The position numbers and the translations under genes were made by a program. Positions 8,452 through 15,246 of a stretch of 34,106 bases of DNA are shown here, piece after piece. Below the pieces are notes generated by a model. That model saw nothing but the letters and a program-made list of their open reading frames with translations, was not told the DNA's origin and did not search any database. The DNA lies in assembly GCA_017469955.1 (NCBI GenBank), contig JAFUFJ010000013.1, positions 1-34,106 on the forward strand. The letters are read 5' to 3'. The DNA comes from Prevotella sp. (GTDB lineage: Bacteria > Bacteroidota > Bacteroidia > Bacteroidales > Bacteroidaceae). Numbering within the stretch: the stretch's first letter is position 1; every line of letters starts with the position of its first letter.

Positions 8452-9039
8452 ATGCCTATTCGCAAAGCCTTTCTTTCCGGCCTTTTCATCGGACTTGGCT
8501 CCTATGGTTACCTTGCCTTGGGCGGTCTTCCTGGAGCAGTTATCTTTGCCTTCGGCCTCATCAGCGTCATTGTCATGCGCGTACCTTTGTATACTGGCAT
8601 GGCAGGAGTCGCAGGGTTCTCCCAGACAAGCGAGCTGCTTGTCGTGTGGTTTTTCAACATTCTCGGGTGTGCAGTCATGGGACTTGCGGCCCACTATTGC
8701 GGTCATTTTGAGGAAGTTCTCTCGCCGATGGTGGCCAACCGGCTCGACGATTCTTTTCCGGAAGCCTTTGTCAAGGCGATGGGATGCGGCCTGATAATCG
8801 ACTGCGCCGTTTACATGGCAAAGGAGAAACAGACCATGCTGCCCGTCATCTTCGGTGTCCCGCTGTTCATTGTCTGCGGATTCTACCATTCTATTGCCGA
8901 CGTGATGTACCTCACAGCCAACCTGAAATGGCAGCCCGAAATTCCCCTTTATTACCTTGCTATCTTCCTCGGCAACTACGCAGGCTGCAACATTCGCCGG
9001 CTTTGCCTAATCCCTCTTGTGCATGAACATAAAGATTGA
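8452..9039 (+). CDS. Compact formate/nitrite transporter (FNT) family membrane protein
   Basis: The 195-residue hydrophobic protein has about six membrane segments: near the N-terminus (AFLSGLFIGLGSYGYLALGG), AVIFAFGLISVIVMR, LLVVWFFNILGCAVMGLAA, a helix around KAMGCGLIIDCAVYMA, LPVIFGVPLFIVCG, and YLAIFLGNYAGC. The key match is VCGFYHSIADVMYL, equivalent to the SGFEHSIANM motif with the conserved pore histidine of FocA and NirC. FNT proteins are pentameric channels for formate, nitrite, hydrosulfide or lactate. At 195 residues it is clearly shorter than usual (about 260-280), with short loops. The ATG at 8452 was chosen because an in-frame TTG at 8386 would overlap gpmI and put the terminator stem inside the coding region. 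The last 17 bp overlap ung. The substrate is unknown. Confidence 0.75.
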   Translation: MPIRKAFLSGLFIGLGSYGYLALGGLPGAVIFAFGLISVIVMRVPLYTGMAGVAGFSQTSELLVVWFFNILGCAVMGLAAHYCGHFEEVLSPMVANRLDDSFPEAFVKAMGCGLIIDCAVYMAKEKQTMLPVIFGVPLFIVCGFYHSIADVMYLTANLKWQPEIPLYYLAIFLGNYAGCNIRRLCLIPLVHEHKD

Positions 9040-9688
9040 ACCCTCGTGGAAAGCCCGTCTGCTGGCCGAATTCGACAAGCCTTACTTTGAGATGCTGGCC
9101 GAAAGCGTCAGGAAGGAGTACCAGTCGGCGACGTGTTATCCGCCGGCTCGTCTCGTGTTCAATGCCTTTAATCTTTGTCCTTTCGACCAAGTGAAGGTAG
9201 TCATCATCGGTCAGGATCCCTATCATGAGCCAGGGCAGGCCCACGGACTGAGCTTCTCCGTACAGGACGGAGTGCCTTTTCCTCCCTCGCTGCAGAACAT
9301 CTTCAAGGAGATCAACGACGACATTGGCACGCCGATTCCTTTCTCCGGCAACCTTACCCGGTGGGCAGAGCAGGGCGTCTTGCTGCTCAATGCCACGCTG
9401 ACCGTGCGTGCTCATCAGGCTAACAGCCATGCCCAGCTGGGCTGGCAAACCTTCACTGACGCTGCCATCAGAGCCCTTGCTTCAGAGCGTCGGCACCTGG
9501 TCTACCTGCTATGGGGCGGATATGCGCGCGGAAAGGCCTACATGATCGACCGGGAAGAGAACCTTGTGCTCGAGTCAGTGCATCCCTCTCCCCTCTCTGC
9601 CAACCGCGGAGGATGGTTCGGACAGCACCAGTTCTCGCGGTGCAACGCCTATCTTATCGACCACAACCAAACCCCAATTCAGTGGTAA
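9023..9688 (+). CDS. ung: Uracil-DNA glycosylase, family 1
   Basis: The 221-residue protein carries all UDG family 1 motifs. The water-activating loop is GQDPYHEPGQAHGLSFSV, with catalytic D65. The uracil-binding aromatic stretch is GVPFPPSLQNIFKEI. LLLNATLTVRAHQANSH follows, and the minor-groove loop is HPSPLSANRGGWFG with H187. It removes uracil from DNA to start base-excision repair. The length is normal. The ATG at 9023 gives MNIKIEPSW; an in-frame TTG at 9017 is possible but less likely. Either start overlaps the 3' end of the FNT gene (stop at 9039), so translation of the two is probably coupled. Confidence 0.96.
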   Translation: MNIKIEPSWKARLLAEFDKPYFEMLAESVRKEYQSATCYPPARLVFNAFNLCPFDQVKVVIIGQDPYHEPGQAHGLSFSVQDGVPFPPSLQNIFKEINDDIGTPIPFSGNLTRWAEQGVLLLNATLTVRAHQANSHAQLGWQTFTDAAIRALASERRHLVYLLWGGYARGKAYMIDREENLVLESVHPSPLSANRGGWFGQHQFSRCNAYLIDHNQTPIQW

Positions 9689-9704
9689 CACGCGCCTTTC
9701 ACGG

Positions 9705-9770
9705 GGTAAAAGATGAAGTATTGCGCGGTAAAAAATAATCTTTTGGCCTGTAAAAGATGGTATTTTCCGC
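9705..9770. repeat. 22-bp-period array of a second type (3 units)
   Basis: Three units start at 9705, 9727 and 9749, exactly 22 bp apart. They share the core GTAAAA-[AG]-A-T at the left and a T-rich right part, with GC-rich ends (GCGC, GGCC, CCGC). As in arrays A-D, positions 4-5 are AA and two of the three units have TT at 15-16, although the sequence otherwise differs. It lies between ung (stop 9688) and the DUF3109 gene (start 9835), in its upstream region. Confidence 0.75.
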
Positions 9771-9834
9771 CAAGAACCGGCAGGAGTCTGCCAAAGAAGA
9801 AACCAGAAACACGACAAGAAACCATCCTGAACAG

Positions 9835-10437
9835 ATGAACAACCGAATGCTTCCGATCCTGCAAGTGGGCGACGTGCTCGTCTCGCCCGACATCCTTACC
9901 GAGCGTTTCTGCTGCGACTATGAGAAATGCAGGGGTGCATGCTGCGTGGAAGGGAATGCCGGTGCGCCCGTCAATCTTGATGAAATCGACGAAATCGAGG
10001 CATCACTCGACGCCGTATGGGGCGACCTTTCGGCGCAGGCCCAGAGCGTTATCGACCGGCAAGGCGTAGCCTACAACGACCCGGACGGCGACCTTGTGAC
10101 GAGCATCGTGGGCGGAAGAGACTGTGTCTTCACCTGCTACGAGGGCAGCAACTGCCTCTGTGCGCTCGAAAAGGCCTACCGCCAAGGGCATACCCGCTTC
10201 TGCAAGCCCGCCTCATGCTCGCTCTATCCCATCCGCGCCAAGCAGTTTTCCGACGGTTCGTTCGGCCTGAACTACAACCGATGGGACATCTGTCGCGACG
10301 CCGTCGAGAAGGGGAAACGCCTTGACATGCCTGTCTACAAGTTCCTCAGGGAGCCCCTCGTCCGCCGTTTCGGGCAGGCATGGTATGACGAACTCGAAGC
10401 CTTGGCCGGCGAACTGAAGGCCCAAGGCCTGCTATAA
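9835..10437 (+). CDS. DUF3109 family cysteine-rich protein
   Basis: The 200-residue soluble protein resembles DUF3109, a Bacteroidetes family distantly like the YkgJ-type putative zinc/iron-chelating proteins. Cysteines are clustered in FCCDYEKCRGACC near the N-terminus, CVFTCYEGSNCLC and FCKPASCSLYPIR in the middle, and WDIC later. This spacing suggests bound metal or an iron-sulfur cluster, but no reaction is known. The start MNNRMLPILQVGDVL was chosen; another in-frame start lies at 9757 inside the 22-bp repeat and is less likely. It is convergent with the AraC-type gene, and the two share the hairpin at 10441-10470. Confidence 0.8.
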   Translation: MNNRMLPILQVGDVLVSPDILTERFCCDYEKCRGACCVEGNAGAPVNLDEIDEIEASLDAVWGDLSAQAQSVIDRQGVAYNDPDGDLVTSIVGGRDCVFTCYEGSNCLCALEKAYRQGHTRFCKPASCSLYPIRAKQFSDGSFGLNYNRWDICRDAVEKGKRLDMPVYKFLREPLVRRFGQAWYDELEALAGELKAQGLL

Positions 10438-10440
10438 GAA

Positions 10441-10470
10441 AAGGACTTCCTGCGGGAAGGCCTTATTTTC
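10441..10470. terminator. Bidirectional hairpin terminator between convergent genes
   Basis: AAGGACTTCC (10441-10450) pairs with GGAAGGCCTT (10455-10464), with one mismatch, and is followed by ATTTTC on the plus strand and by TTTTCTTAT on the minus strand. The stem overlaps the stop codon of the AraC-type gene. Confidence 0.7.
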
Positions 10471-11341
10471 TGCGATATTCTGAGGGGCTGAGCCCGACAT
10501 GTTCCTTGAAATACTTGCCGAGAAACGACTGGTTGGGGAAGTTCAACTCTGTGGCAATCTGCTTGATGCTCTTGTTGGAGTTCTTCAGCAGGACGCGCAT
10601 TTCGAGCGTCACATAGTTGTCTATCCACTCGTTAGGGGTGCGGTGGCTGACATGCTTGACCGTCTCTGAGAGGTATTTCGAGGTGATGTTCAGCTGACTG
10701 CTGTACCAACTGACCCGGCGTTCGGTGCGGAAATTCTGCTCGACCAGACGTATAAACTGCGAGAAAATCACCTCCGGACGGGTCTTACGCTTGTCGTTCA
10801 TCTGCTGGATACGTGCCACTGCATTGCAAAAGTCAGCGATCAAAGCGCTCATCAACAGGCGCACAATATCATGGCGAAAGAGGTTTTCGGTGTCGTCGAT
10901 CTTGCGCTTAATCATCCAGAAATAGTCTTTGATGGCGTCGACCTCCTTCTGCTGGAGCTTGAAAACGGGATGGAACCTGGAGAAGAGGAAGAGTGCCGAC
11001 AGCTCTTTGATGCCCGCCATCGTCTCGCGAAGGTTGTCTTCGGTGATCATGATGGCTATGCCTTGACAGTCGCCACTGAGCTGATAGTCGCCCAAGACTT
11101 GCCCTTCACTGATGATAATAAGGTCGTTAGGGCCGACCGCATGTCTCTCGGTATTGACCGTGTAATAGGCTTTTCCTTCGAGACAAAGAGCGAGCAATGC
11201 GCATCCCATTCGCCTGGGAGATGTGGGTAAAGGCACCTTGGAGAACTCGTCGCAGAGCAGTATATCGTCGTCGATATAGCTGTTTCCATAGTTGCTTTTG
11301 CCGTAAGAGATGGTGATTTCCTGTATGTACTGATTGTTCAT
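10463..11341 (-). CDS. AraC-family transcriptional regulator
   Basis: The 292-residue protein has a cupin-like N-terminal sensing domain (roughly residues 20-130, including AYYTVNTERHAVGPNDLIII). A helical linker follows, then a C-terminal AraC/XylS double helix-turn-helix (about 190-292). The second HTH is SIKQIATELNFPNQSFLGKYF, then KEHVGLSPSEYRRK, the classic family ending. It is probably a DNA-binding regulator responding to a small ligand that cannot be named. It lies downstream of the secreted 307-residue gene on the same strand. Its upstream region contains the 87-bp tandem duplication, giving two complete promoters plus a third -7 box. Confidence 0.93.
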   Translation of the reverse strand: MNNQYIQEITISYGKSNYGNSYIDDDILLCDEFSKVPLPTSPRRMGCALLALCLEGKAYYTVNTERHAVGPNDLIIISEGQVLGDYQLSGDCQGIAIMITEDNLRETMAGIKELSALFLFSRFHPVFKLQQKEVDAIKDYFWMIKRKIDDTENLFRHDIVRLLMSALIADFCNAVARIQQMNDKRKTRPEVIFSQFIRLVEQNFRTERRVSWYSSQLNITSKYLSETVKHVSHRTPNEWIDNYVTLEMRVLLKNSNKSIKQIATELNFPNQSFLGKYFKEHVGLSPSEYRRK

Positions 11342-11381
11342 ATTTTTACCTAATTTTAGAAGAAGACGACTTATTTGGGGG

Positions 11382-11413
11382 CAAAGTTAGTCAAAAACGA
11401 GGGTAATGCAAAA
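11382..11413 (-). promoter_or_regulatory. Promoter P1 for the AraC-type gene
   Basis: On the minus strand TTTTG (11409-11413), a 19-bp spacer and TAACTTTG (11382-11389) form a near-ideal Bacteroidetes promoter. It lies about 40 bp upstream of the AraC-type start codon. Confidence 0.75.
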
Positions 11414-11468
11414 GAAAAGTCCTGAATTTTCTTTTCATTGCCGAGTGCAAACTAAGTTCGGCGTGAGC

Positions 11469-11500
11469 CAAAGTTAGTCAAAAACGAGGGTAATGCAAAA
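11469..11500 (-). promoter_or_regulatory. Promoter P2 for the AraC-type gene (duplicate of P1)
   Basis: An exact copy of P1 lies 87 bp upstream, with TTTTG, a 19-bp spacer and TAACTTTG. A further TAACTTTG at 11556-11563 may be the -7 box of the upstream-most, probably ancestral, promoter, whose -33 spacing is less ideal (about 21 bp). Confidence 0.7.
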
Positions 11501-11583
11501 GAAAAGTCCTGAATTTTCTTTTCATTGCCGAGTGCAAACTAAGTTCGGCGTGAGCCAAAGTTAGTCAAAAAGTCTGTATCTTC

Positions 11584-12507
11584 TCAAAAATTTTGGTGAA
11601 AATATGGTAAAATTTCCAATGCTTCTACATTGGCGATGATGTCGGGCAGCATGTCGCCTTCGACCGAGATGAGCACTCGATGGTGGGGAGAAGCGACAAA
11701 ACGTCCGCAGGTTTGCTCGTCGGTTTGACCTGTGCATACGTATTCTTGTCCGTCGCAGGCGACACGCTGTCCGCGCTTGGCTCCGCGCATCGTCACCCTC
11801 ACCCACCCTATGAACGGCTCATTGAAGACGTAATAGATGCCTTCAGGCTCGATGTCGAAGTAGTCGGCATGGCGCACATGAGCCACTCTTTCGGCCTCAT
11901 AGCAGCCCTCAAACCATTCGTCTTCCTCGCCGAAGGGTTCCGGACAGAGCCTTGAAGGCACCCATCTGGCAAGGTCGATGTCGTCGGAAGTCCACTTCAT
12001 GGGCATCAATGCCGGTTCTGACTGCTCATGGCCTTCGTCGGTCAGGCTGGTGCTTGCCGGACGGCAGAGCCACCCTTCGTCGCTGTCGACGGCAAAATGG
12101 CAGCCGTTGTTGTAGGCTCCTCTGAGCACGACGGCTATCTGTCGCGTGGTGGAATGGCGTGCAGAGGGCGAGTAAGCGACGGCAATGATGTTGGTGCCTG
12201 GATGGAGAAATCGCGCGATATCGAAACGGATGCCCGTGGCAGTGGTGTCGTTAATGGCCTCACGACATGGCATCATCACGTCAGTAGAGACGTTGCGCTC
12301 GTTGACAAACACCTCCATTCGCCCGCTCGTCATCACAAGAAGCGTGGCATAACGGGGTGCTTCGTCGAGTTCGATCTCTTCGCGAAACCACACTTGCATG
12401 GCGTCGTCGGCCTCGGGAAAGGATATCCACGGCACGCAGAAGTCTTGTCCCGACGCCTGGGAGGCGCAGGCAACGAGCAGCAGGAGGATATGGAAGAGTC
12501 GGCTCAT
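11584..12507 (-). CDS. Secreted protein with beta-sandwich (carbohydrate-binding-like) domains
   Basis: The 307-residue protein starts with a signal peptide (MSRLFHILLLLVACASQASG). I do not recognise a named family with certainty. The stretch VWFREEIELDEAPRYATLLV, followed by GRMEVFVNERNV, GIRFDIARFLHPGTNIIAV and IAVVLRGAY, resembles the accessory beta-sandwich domains found at the N-termini of alpha-L-rhamnosidases and family 2 glycosidases. No catalytic domain follows, so it may be a stand-alone sugar-binding or structural protein, or a remnant of a larger enzyme. It has an ideal promoter at 12527-12557 and precedes the AraC-type gene, with the 87-bp repeat between them. Confidence 0.65.
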   Translation of the reverse strand: MSRLFHILLLLVACASQASGQDFCVPWISFPEADDAMQVWFREEIELDEAPRYATLLVMTSGRMEVFVNERNVSTDVMMPCREAINDTTATGIRFDIARFLHPGTNIIAVAYSPSARHSTTRQIAVVLRGAYNNGCHFAVDSDEGWLCRPASTSLTDEGHEQSEPALMPMKWTSDDIDLARWVPSRLCPEPFGEEDEWFEGCYEAERVAHVRHADYFDIEPEGIYYVFNEPFIGWVRVTMRGAKRGQRVACDGQEYVCTGQTDEQTCGRFVASPHHRVLISVEGDMLPDIIANVEALEILPYFHQNF

Positions 12508-12526
12508 CTTCGTGGTATTATCACTG

Positions 12527-12557
12527 CAAAATTACGCTTTTTCGGCCGATAATCAAA
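12527..12557 (-). promoter_or_regulatory. Promoter for the secreted 307-residue protein gene
   Basis: The minus strand has TTTG (12554-12557), a 19-bp spacer and TAATTTTG (12527-12534), an exact match to the Bacteroidetes consensus. It lies 20 bp upstream of the start codon. Confidence 0.75.
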
Positions 12558-12634
12558 ACATTTCGGGCATAAATGGCACGCCATCGGCACATGAAGCGTG
12601 GCAGAGATGGCGAGAATGGGCGAGACCCGCCACT

Positions 12635-12744
12635 GAGAAAGCTATCCTTTCAGCCCGAGAAGTCTATGGGTTATTGGTCAGAAAGCATAGGTTTATTGGC
12701 CAGAAAGCTAAGACTTCTCGGGGTGAAAGCTAAGCTTTCTCGGG
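12635..12744. repeat. 22-bp-period palindromic array C (5 units)
   Basis: Units start at 12635, 12657, 12679, 12701 and 12723. AA at unit positions 4-5, C at 8 and TT at 15-16 are kept in all five. The last unit carries AAAGCTAAGCTTTC, close to the ideal dyad of the family. Fold-back is weaker than in A, because unit 1 has TCCTTTC where A and B have AGGGTTC. It lies upstream of the promoter of the 307-residue gene and downstream of hsp20. Confidence 0.88.
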
Positions 12745-12798
12745 GACAGAGGATGAAGATGCCGGGATGAACCCTGGGCGTTTCGTGGAAAAAGGGAC

Positions 12799-12831
12799 AG
12801 GAGAAAGGCCGTCGGCCGGCCGTTTTCTCCT
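12799..12831. other. Strong GC-rich hairpin between two repeat arrays
   Basis: AGGAGAAAGGCCG (12799-12811) folds onto CGGCC plus TTTCTCCT (12817-12831) with a 2-nt bulge. It lies between array C and the type-3 array. On the minus strand a T5 run follows after 6 nt, so it could be a second terminator for hsp20, but this is uncertain. Confidence 0.5.
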
Positions 12832-12844
12832 CCATCCCGGCCCG

Positions 12845-12976
12845 CTCTCAACTGCTCATCGGCCTGCTCTCAGCTGCTCATCGGCCCGCCCTCAACTGCT
12901 CATCGGCCTGCTCTCAGCTGCTCATCGGCCCGCCCTCAACTGCTCATCGGGCTGCTCTCAACTGCTCATCGGGCTG
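12845..12976. repeat. 22-bp-period array of a third type (6 units)
   Basis: Six units start at 12845, 12867, 12889, 12911, 12933 and 12955. Each reads C-[TC]-CTCA-[AG]-CTGCTCATCGG followed by a 4-nt end (CCTG, CCCG or GCTG). Units 1 and 3 differ at only one position, and units 2 and 4 are identical. The sequence is GC-rich and unlike arrays A-D, but the period is the same. It lies between array C and the hsp20 terminator. There are no spacers, so it is not a CRISPR array. Confidence 0.95.
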
Positions 12977-12986
12977 CCGTGTCTGC

Positions 12987-13021
12987 AAAAACAAAGGCGC
13001 GCCCTTGGCAGGGTGCGCCTT
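12987..13021 (-). terminator. Intrinsic terminator after hsp20
   Basis: On the minus strand AAGGCGCACCC pairs with GGGCGCGCCTT (13011-13021 with 12994-13004, one mismatch), followed by TGTTTTT. It lies 22 bp after the hsp20 stop. Confidence 0.8.
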
Positions 13022-13042
13022 GTTCTCCTCCTGAATGCGCCG

Positions 13043-13483
13043 TTAGTCGATGGCAATCTGCCGATGTACCGTCTGCTTTTCCTGCACGAACTTGGGCAGG
13101 TCGACCGTCAGCACGCCGTCGTTTACACGGGCTGCTATTTTATCTTTCTCCACGTCGTCGGGCAAGATCAGAGTCTGCTCGAACTTCGTATAGTTGAACT
13201 CACGGCGCAGATAGTGGGCCTTCTTGTCCTCATCCTTCTTCTCTTGCTTGCGCTCCATTTTGATAACAAGGTTGCCTTCCTCGTTGATAGTCACTGAGAA
13301 GTCTTCCTTCTGCATGCCGGGAGCGGCCAGTTCGACGGTGTAAGCATTGTCGCTTTCGATGACGTTGATGGCCGGTGCCGTAGCAGCTGCACGAGGCATG
13401 TAGTCGGTATTGAAAAAGTCGTTGAACACTTCAGGTAACCAAGCGTTTCTGTGAATCATTGGTAACATAGTCATTTCCTCCAT
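13043..13483 (-). CDS. Small heat shock protein, Hsp20/alpha-crystallin family
   Basis: The 146-residue protein has the alpha-crystallin domain from about residue 37. It starts with NVIESDNAYTVELAAPGMQ and KEDFSVTINEEGNLVI, includes FEQTLILPDDVEKDKIAARV, and ends with the consensus NDGVLTVDLPK. The C-terminal tail has an I-x-I type motif (QIAID) used in oligomer assembly. These ATP-independent chaperones hold unfolding proteins under stress. The start is uncertain: MEEMTMLPMI offers in-frame ATGs at 13483, 13474 and 13468. It is divergent from the TPR regulator gene, and no clear promoter was found. Confidence 0.93.
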   Translation of the reverse strand: MEEMTMLPMIHRNAWLPEVFNDFFNTDYMPRAAATAPAINVIESDNAYTVELAAPGMQKEDFSVTINEEGNLVIKMERKQEKKDEDKKAHYLRREFNYTKFEQTLILPDDVEKDKIAARVNDGVLTVDLPKFVQEKQTVHRQIAID

Positions 13484-13666
13484 TTTTATTAATTGGTTCT
13501 ACTTGTTTTTAATTTCTTTCCCTTGCGGGTTCACTGTCATAGGTGCAAGATGCATACCAACGAACCGGCGTGTGTCATAATGACAAAATATGTGTCAATC
13601 TGTCAGAAATCAGTCTTAAAACAGGCTTGTCGACGAGAAAAACGCAGGCCTTTCGAAAGAATTATG

Positions 13667-13674
13667 TAACTTTG
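13667..13674 (+). promoter_or_regulatory. -7 box directly before the TPR regulator gene (TAACTTTG)
   Basis: TAACTTTG matches TAnnTTTG and lies only 10 bp before the ATG at 13685. If used, the transcript would start within a few bases of the start codon. No -33 TTTG is seen at the usual spacing. Confidence 0.45.
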
Positions 13675-13684
13675 CCCATAGGAT

Positions 13685-15151
13685 ATGAAACGACTTCTGA
13701 TACCGCTCATGGCAATAATGATGCTGCTCGCGGGCTGCAACGGCACTCCCGGCGAGGCGCAAGACAGGCAGGAGAGCGAGGCAAAGGCCTGGCTTGACAG
13801 CGCGCGGACGTACATTTCACGGCAAGACCTGCGACGGGCGATGGTGGCTTTGAAGCAGGCTGAGAAGACCATCGGCGACAACAGCAGCCCTGAAACGTCC
13901 TATCAGGTGTACAGATACATCGCGTGGGTGAACGAGAGCAGCGGGGCAAGCCTGGCTGCTTTGCCCTATGAGCAGCGCGCATTGGCCTGTGCCGAGGCCA
14001 TGGGCAACGCCAATCATGTGGCTGATGCCTTGCTGGCCAAGGCCAACACCCTGTTCAACCTGCAGATGAACGACAGCGCCTTCTACTACAATCAGCGCGC
14101 CGCACGCATGTCAAAACACCTCAATGAAGGACGGCAGTCGGTCGTTCTACGGCAGCAGGGCTACTATGAGATGCTCAACAACCAGCTGAAAGAAGCCGAG
14201 CAGCACGCCCGCAAAGCACTTGAACTGGCCGACGACGCATCGGCTTCGGCCAACGCACAGGCCCTGCTCTGCCAGGTATTGATCCTGCAAGGACGCCACA
14301 AGGAGGCCGAACAGCTGACGGCTTTGGAGCAGAAAGACAGCCAGTCGGCCCCGCTGCACAACCGGTTGGCGCTGAGAAGCGAACTGCTGGAACGGCAGGG
14401 CGACTACCGACAAGCACTGGCTGCATTGAGAGAACTCAAAGAGCTTGACGACTCTCTTACGGCAGAACTCAGCCGACTCGACATCGTAAGGCTGCAAAGT
14501 GACTACGACCGGGCCGTCATTCAAAGCGAAAAAGCCCGGCAGCAGCTCGCGATATCCATTGCCGTCATCGTCCTGCTGTGTCTGGTCTTTGCCCTTGCGA
14601 TATGGTATTACCAGCACCAACAGACGCTCTACAAGCACTACAGAGACCGGCTGGCAAGCGTCAGAGAGGACATCGAACACCACATCGCAGACAAGGATTC
14701 TACGATTGAAAGCATGAAGAAACAACTCGACAAGAAGGTGGAAGACCTCGAAAACATGCAGCGAAAACTGCCTCAACAACTGCGTACCGACCACACCTTC
14801 GACAGCATTGCCACCACCAAGCGGGGCATCGATGTGCTATATTCCATCGTCAAAGAGGAGAACATCAGCCAGATGGGCAAGCGTGAACAGCAAGCCGTCA
14901 CCAGCGTGATGCAGGCCATTGACCCCGACCTGTACGAGCTGTTGGCCGACAAAGACTTGGCACTCACGCCGAAAGAGACTTTCTTCTGCATCATGGAACG
15001 CAACCATATGAACGAACAACAGAAAGCCATCGCCTTCTGTTCTACCGAGCAAGCAGTCAGGTCGGTGAAGAGCAGACTGGGAAAGAAAATCGACCTTAGC
15101 CGGCTGAACAGCCCGAAACAACAGGCCTTCACAACCCCTTTACAGGCATAG
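13685..15151 (+). CDS. Membrane-anchored TPR protein with cytoplasmic coiled coil and HTH-like end
   Basis: The 488-residue protein has an N-terminal hydrophobic segment ending in a lipobox-like LLAGC (residues 14-18). About 250 residues of TPR-like helical repeats follow (SARTYISRQDLRRAMVALKQ, NQLKEAEQHARKALEL, LERQGDYRQALAALREL). A single transmembrane helix lies near residues 288-309 (LAISIAVIVLLCLVFALAIW), then a charged coiled coil (about 320-370). The last 60 residues contain LTPKETFFCIMERNHMN and STEQAVRSVKSRLGKKI, which resemble a helix-turn-helix. Bacteroidetes have many such sensors with extracytoplasmic TPRs and a cytoplasmic DNA-binding end; the role as a one-component regulator is inferred. 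Its target is unknown. Confidence 0.7.
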   Translation: MKRLLIPLMAIMMLLAGCNGTPGEAQDRQESEAKAWLDSARTYISRQDLRRAMVALKQAEKTIGDNSSPETSYQVYRYIAWVNESSGASLAALPYEQRALACAEAMGNANHVADALLAKANTLFNLQMNDSAFYYNQRAARMSKHLNEGRQSVVLRQQGYYEMLNNQLKEAEQHARKALELADDASASANAQALLCQVLILQGRHKEAEQLTALEQKDSQSAPLHNRLALRSELLERQGDYRQALAALRELKELDDSLTAELSRLDIVRLQSDYDRAVIQSEKARQQLAISIAVIVLLCLVFALAIWYYQHQQTLYKHYRDRLASVREDIEHHIADKDSTIESMKKQLDKKVEDLENMQRKLPQQLRTDHTFDSIATTKRGIDVLYSIVKEENISQMGKREQQAVTSVMQAIDPDLYELLADKDLALTPKETFFCIMERNHMNEQQKAIAFCSTEQAVRSVKSRLGKKIDLSRLNSPKQQAFTTPLQA

Positions 15152-15170
15152 CCCATCGACCTCTCCCAAT

Positions 15171-15220
15171 AAAAAAGCAACTGCACAGACCTTCCGGCTA
15201 AGGAAAATCTGTGCAGTTGC
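15171..15220 (-). terminator. Terminator between convergent genes (for the M6 protease gene)
   Basis: A perfect 13-bp inverted repeat (GCAACTGCACAGA at 15177-15189, TCTGTGCAGTTGC at 15208-15220) has a minor inner stem and is followed on the minus strand by TTTTTTATT. A second small GC hairpin (15229-15246) lies next to the stop codon of the minus-strand gene. Confidence 0.85.
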
Positions 15221-15246
15221 TATGATGTGCCGGCGGCTTCGCCGGC

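Larger units (their letters stand above)
11382..11571. repeat. 87-bp tandem duplication carrying promoter and hairpin (2.2 copies)
   Basis: The sequence at 11382-11468 is repeated without change at 11469-11555, and a third partial copy (16 bp) runs to 11571. Each full copy holds a minus-strand TTTG-N19-TAACTTTG promoter. It also holds a long inverted repeat (GGTAATG, one bulged C, AAAAGAAAA; 8-nt loop; TTTTCTTTT, CATTGCC) that overlaps the -33 element. Identical copies indicate a recent duplication. Confidence 0.95.

Noticed and set aside
12845-12976. Tandem array as a possible CRISPR array
   Set aside because: Units are contiguous with no unique spacers and there are no cas genes. The same holds for the other 22-bp arrays and the 87-bp repeat.
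12767-13297. 176-codon plus-strand open frame containing repeated LLIGLLSA-like residues
   Set aside because: The repeated residues come from the 22-bp DNA repeat, and the rest is antisense to hsp20.
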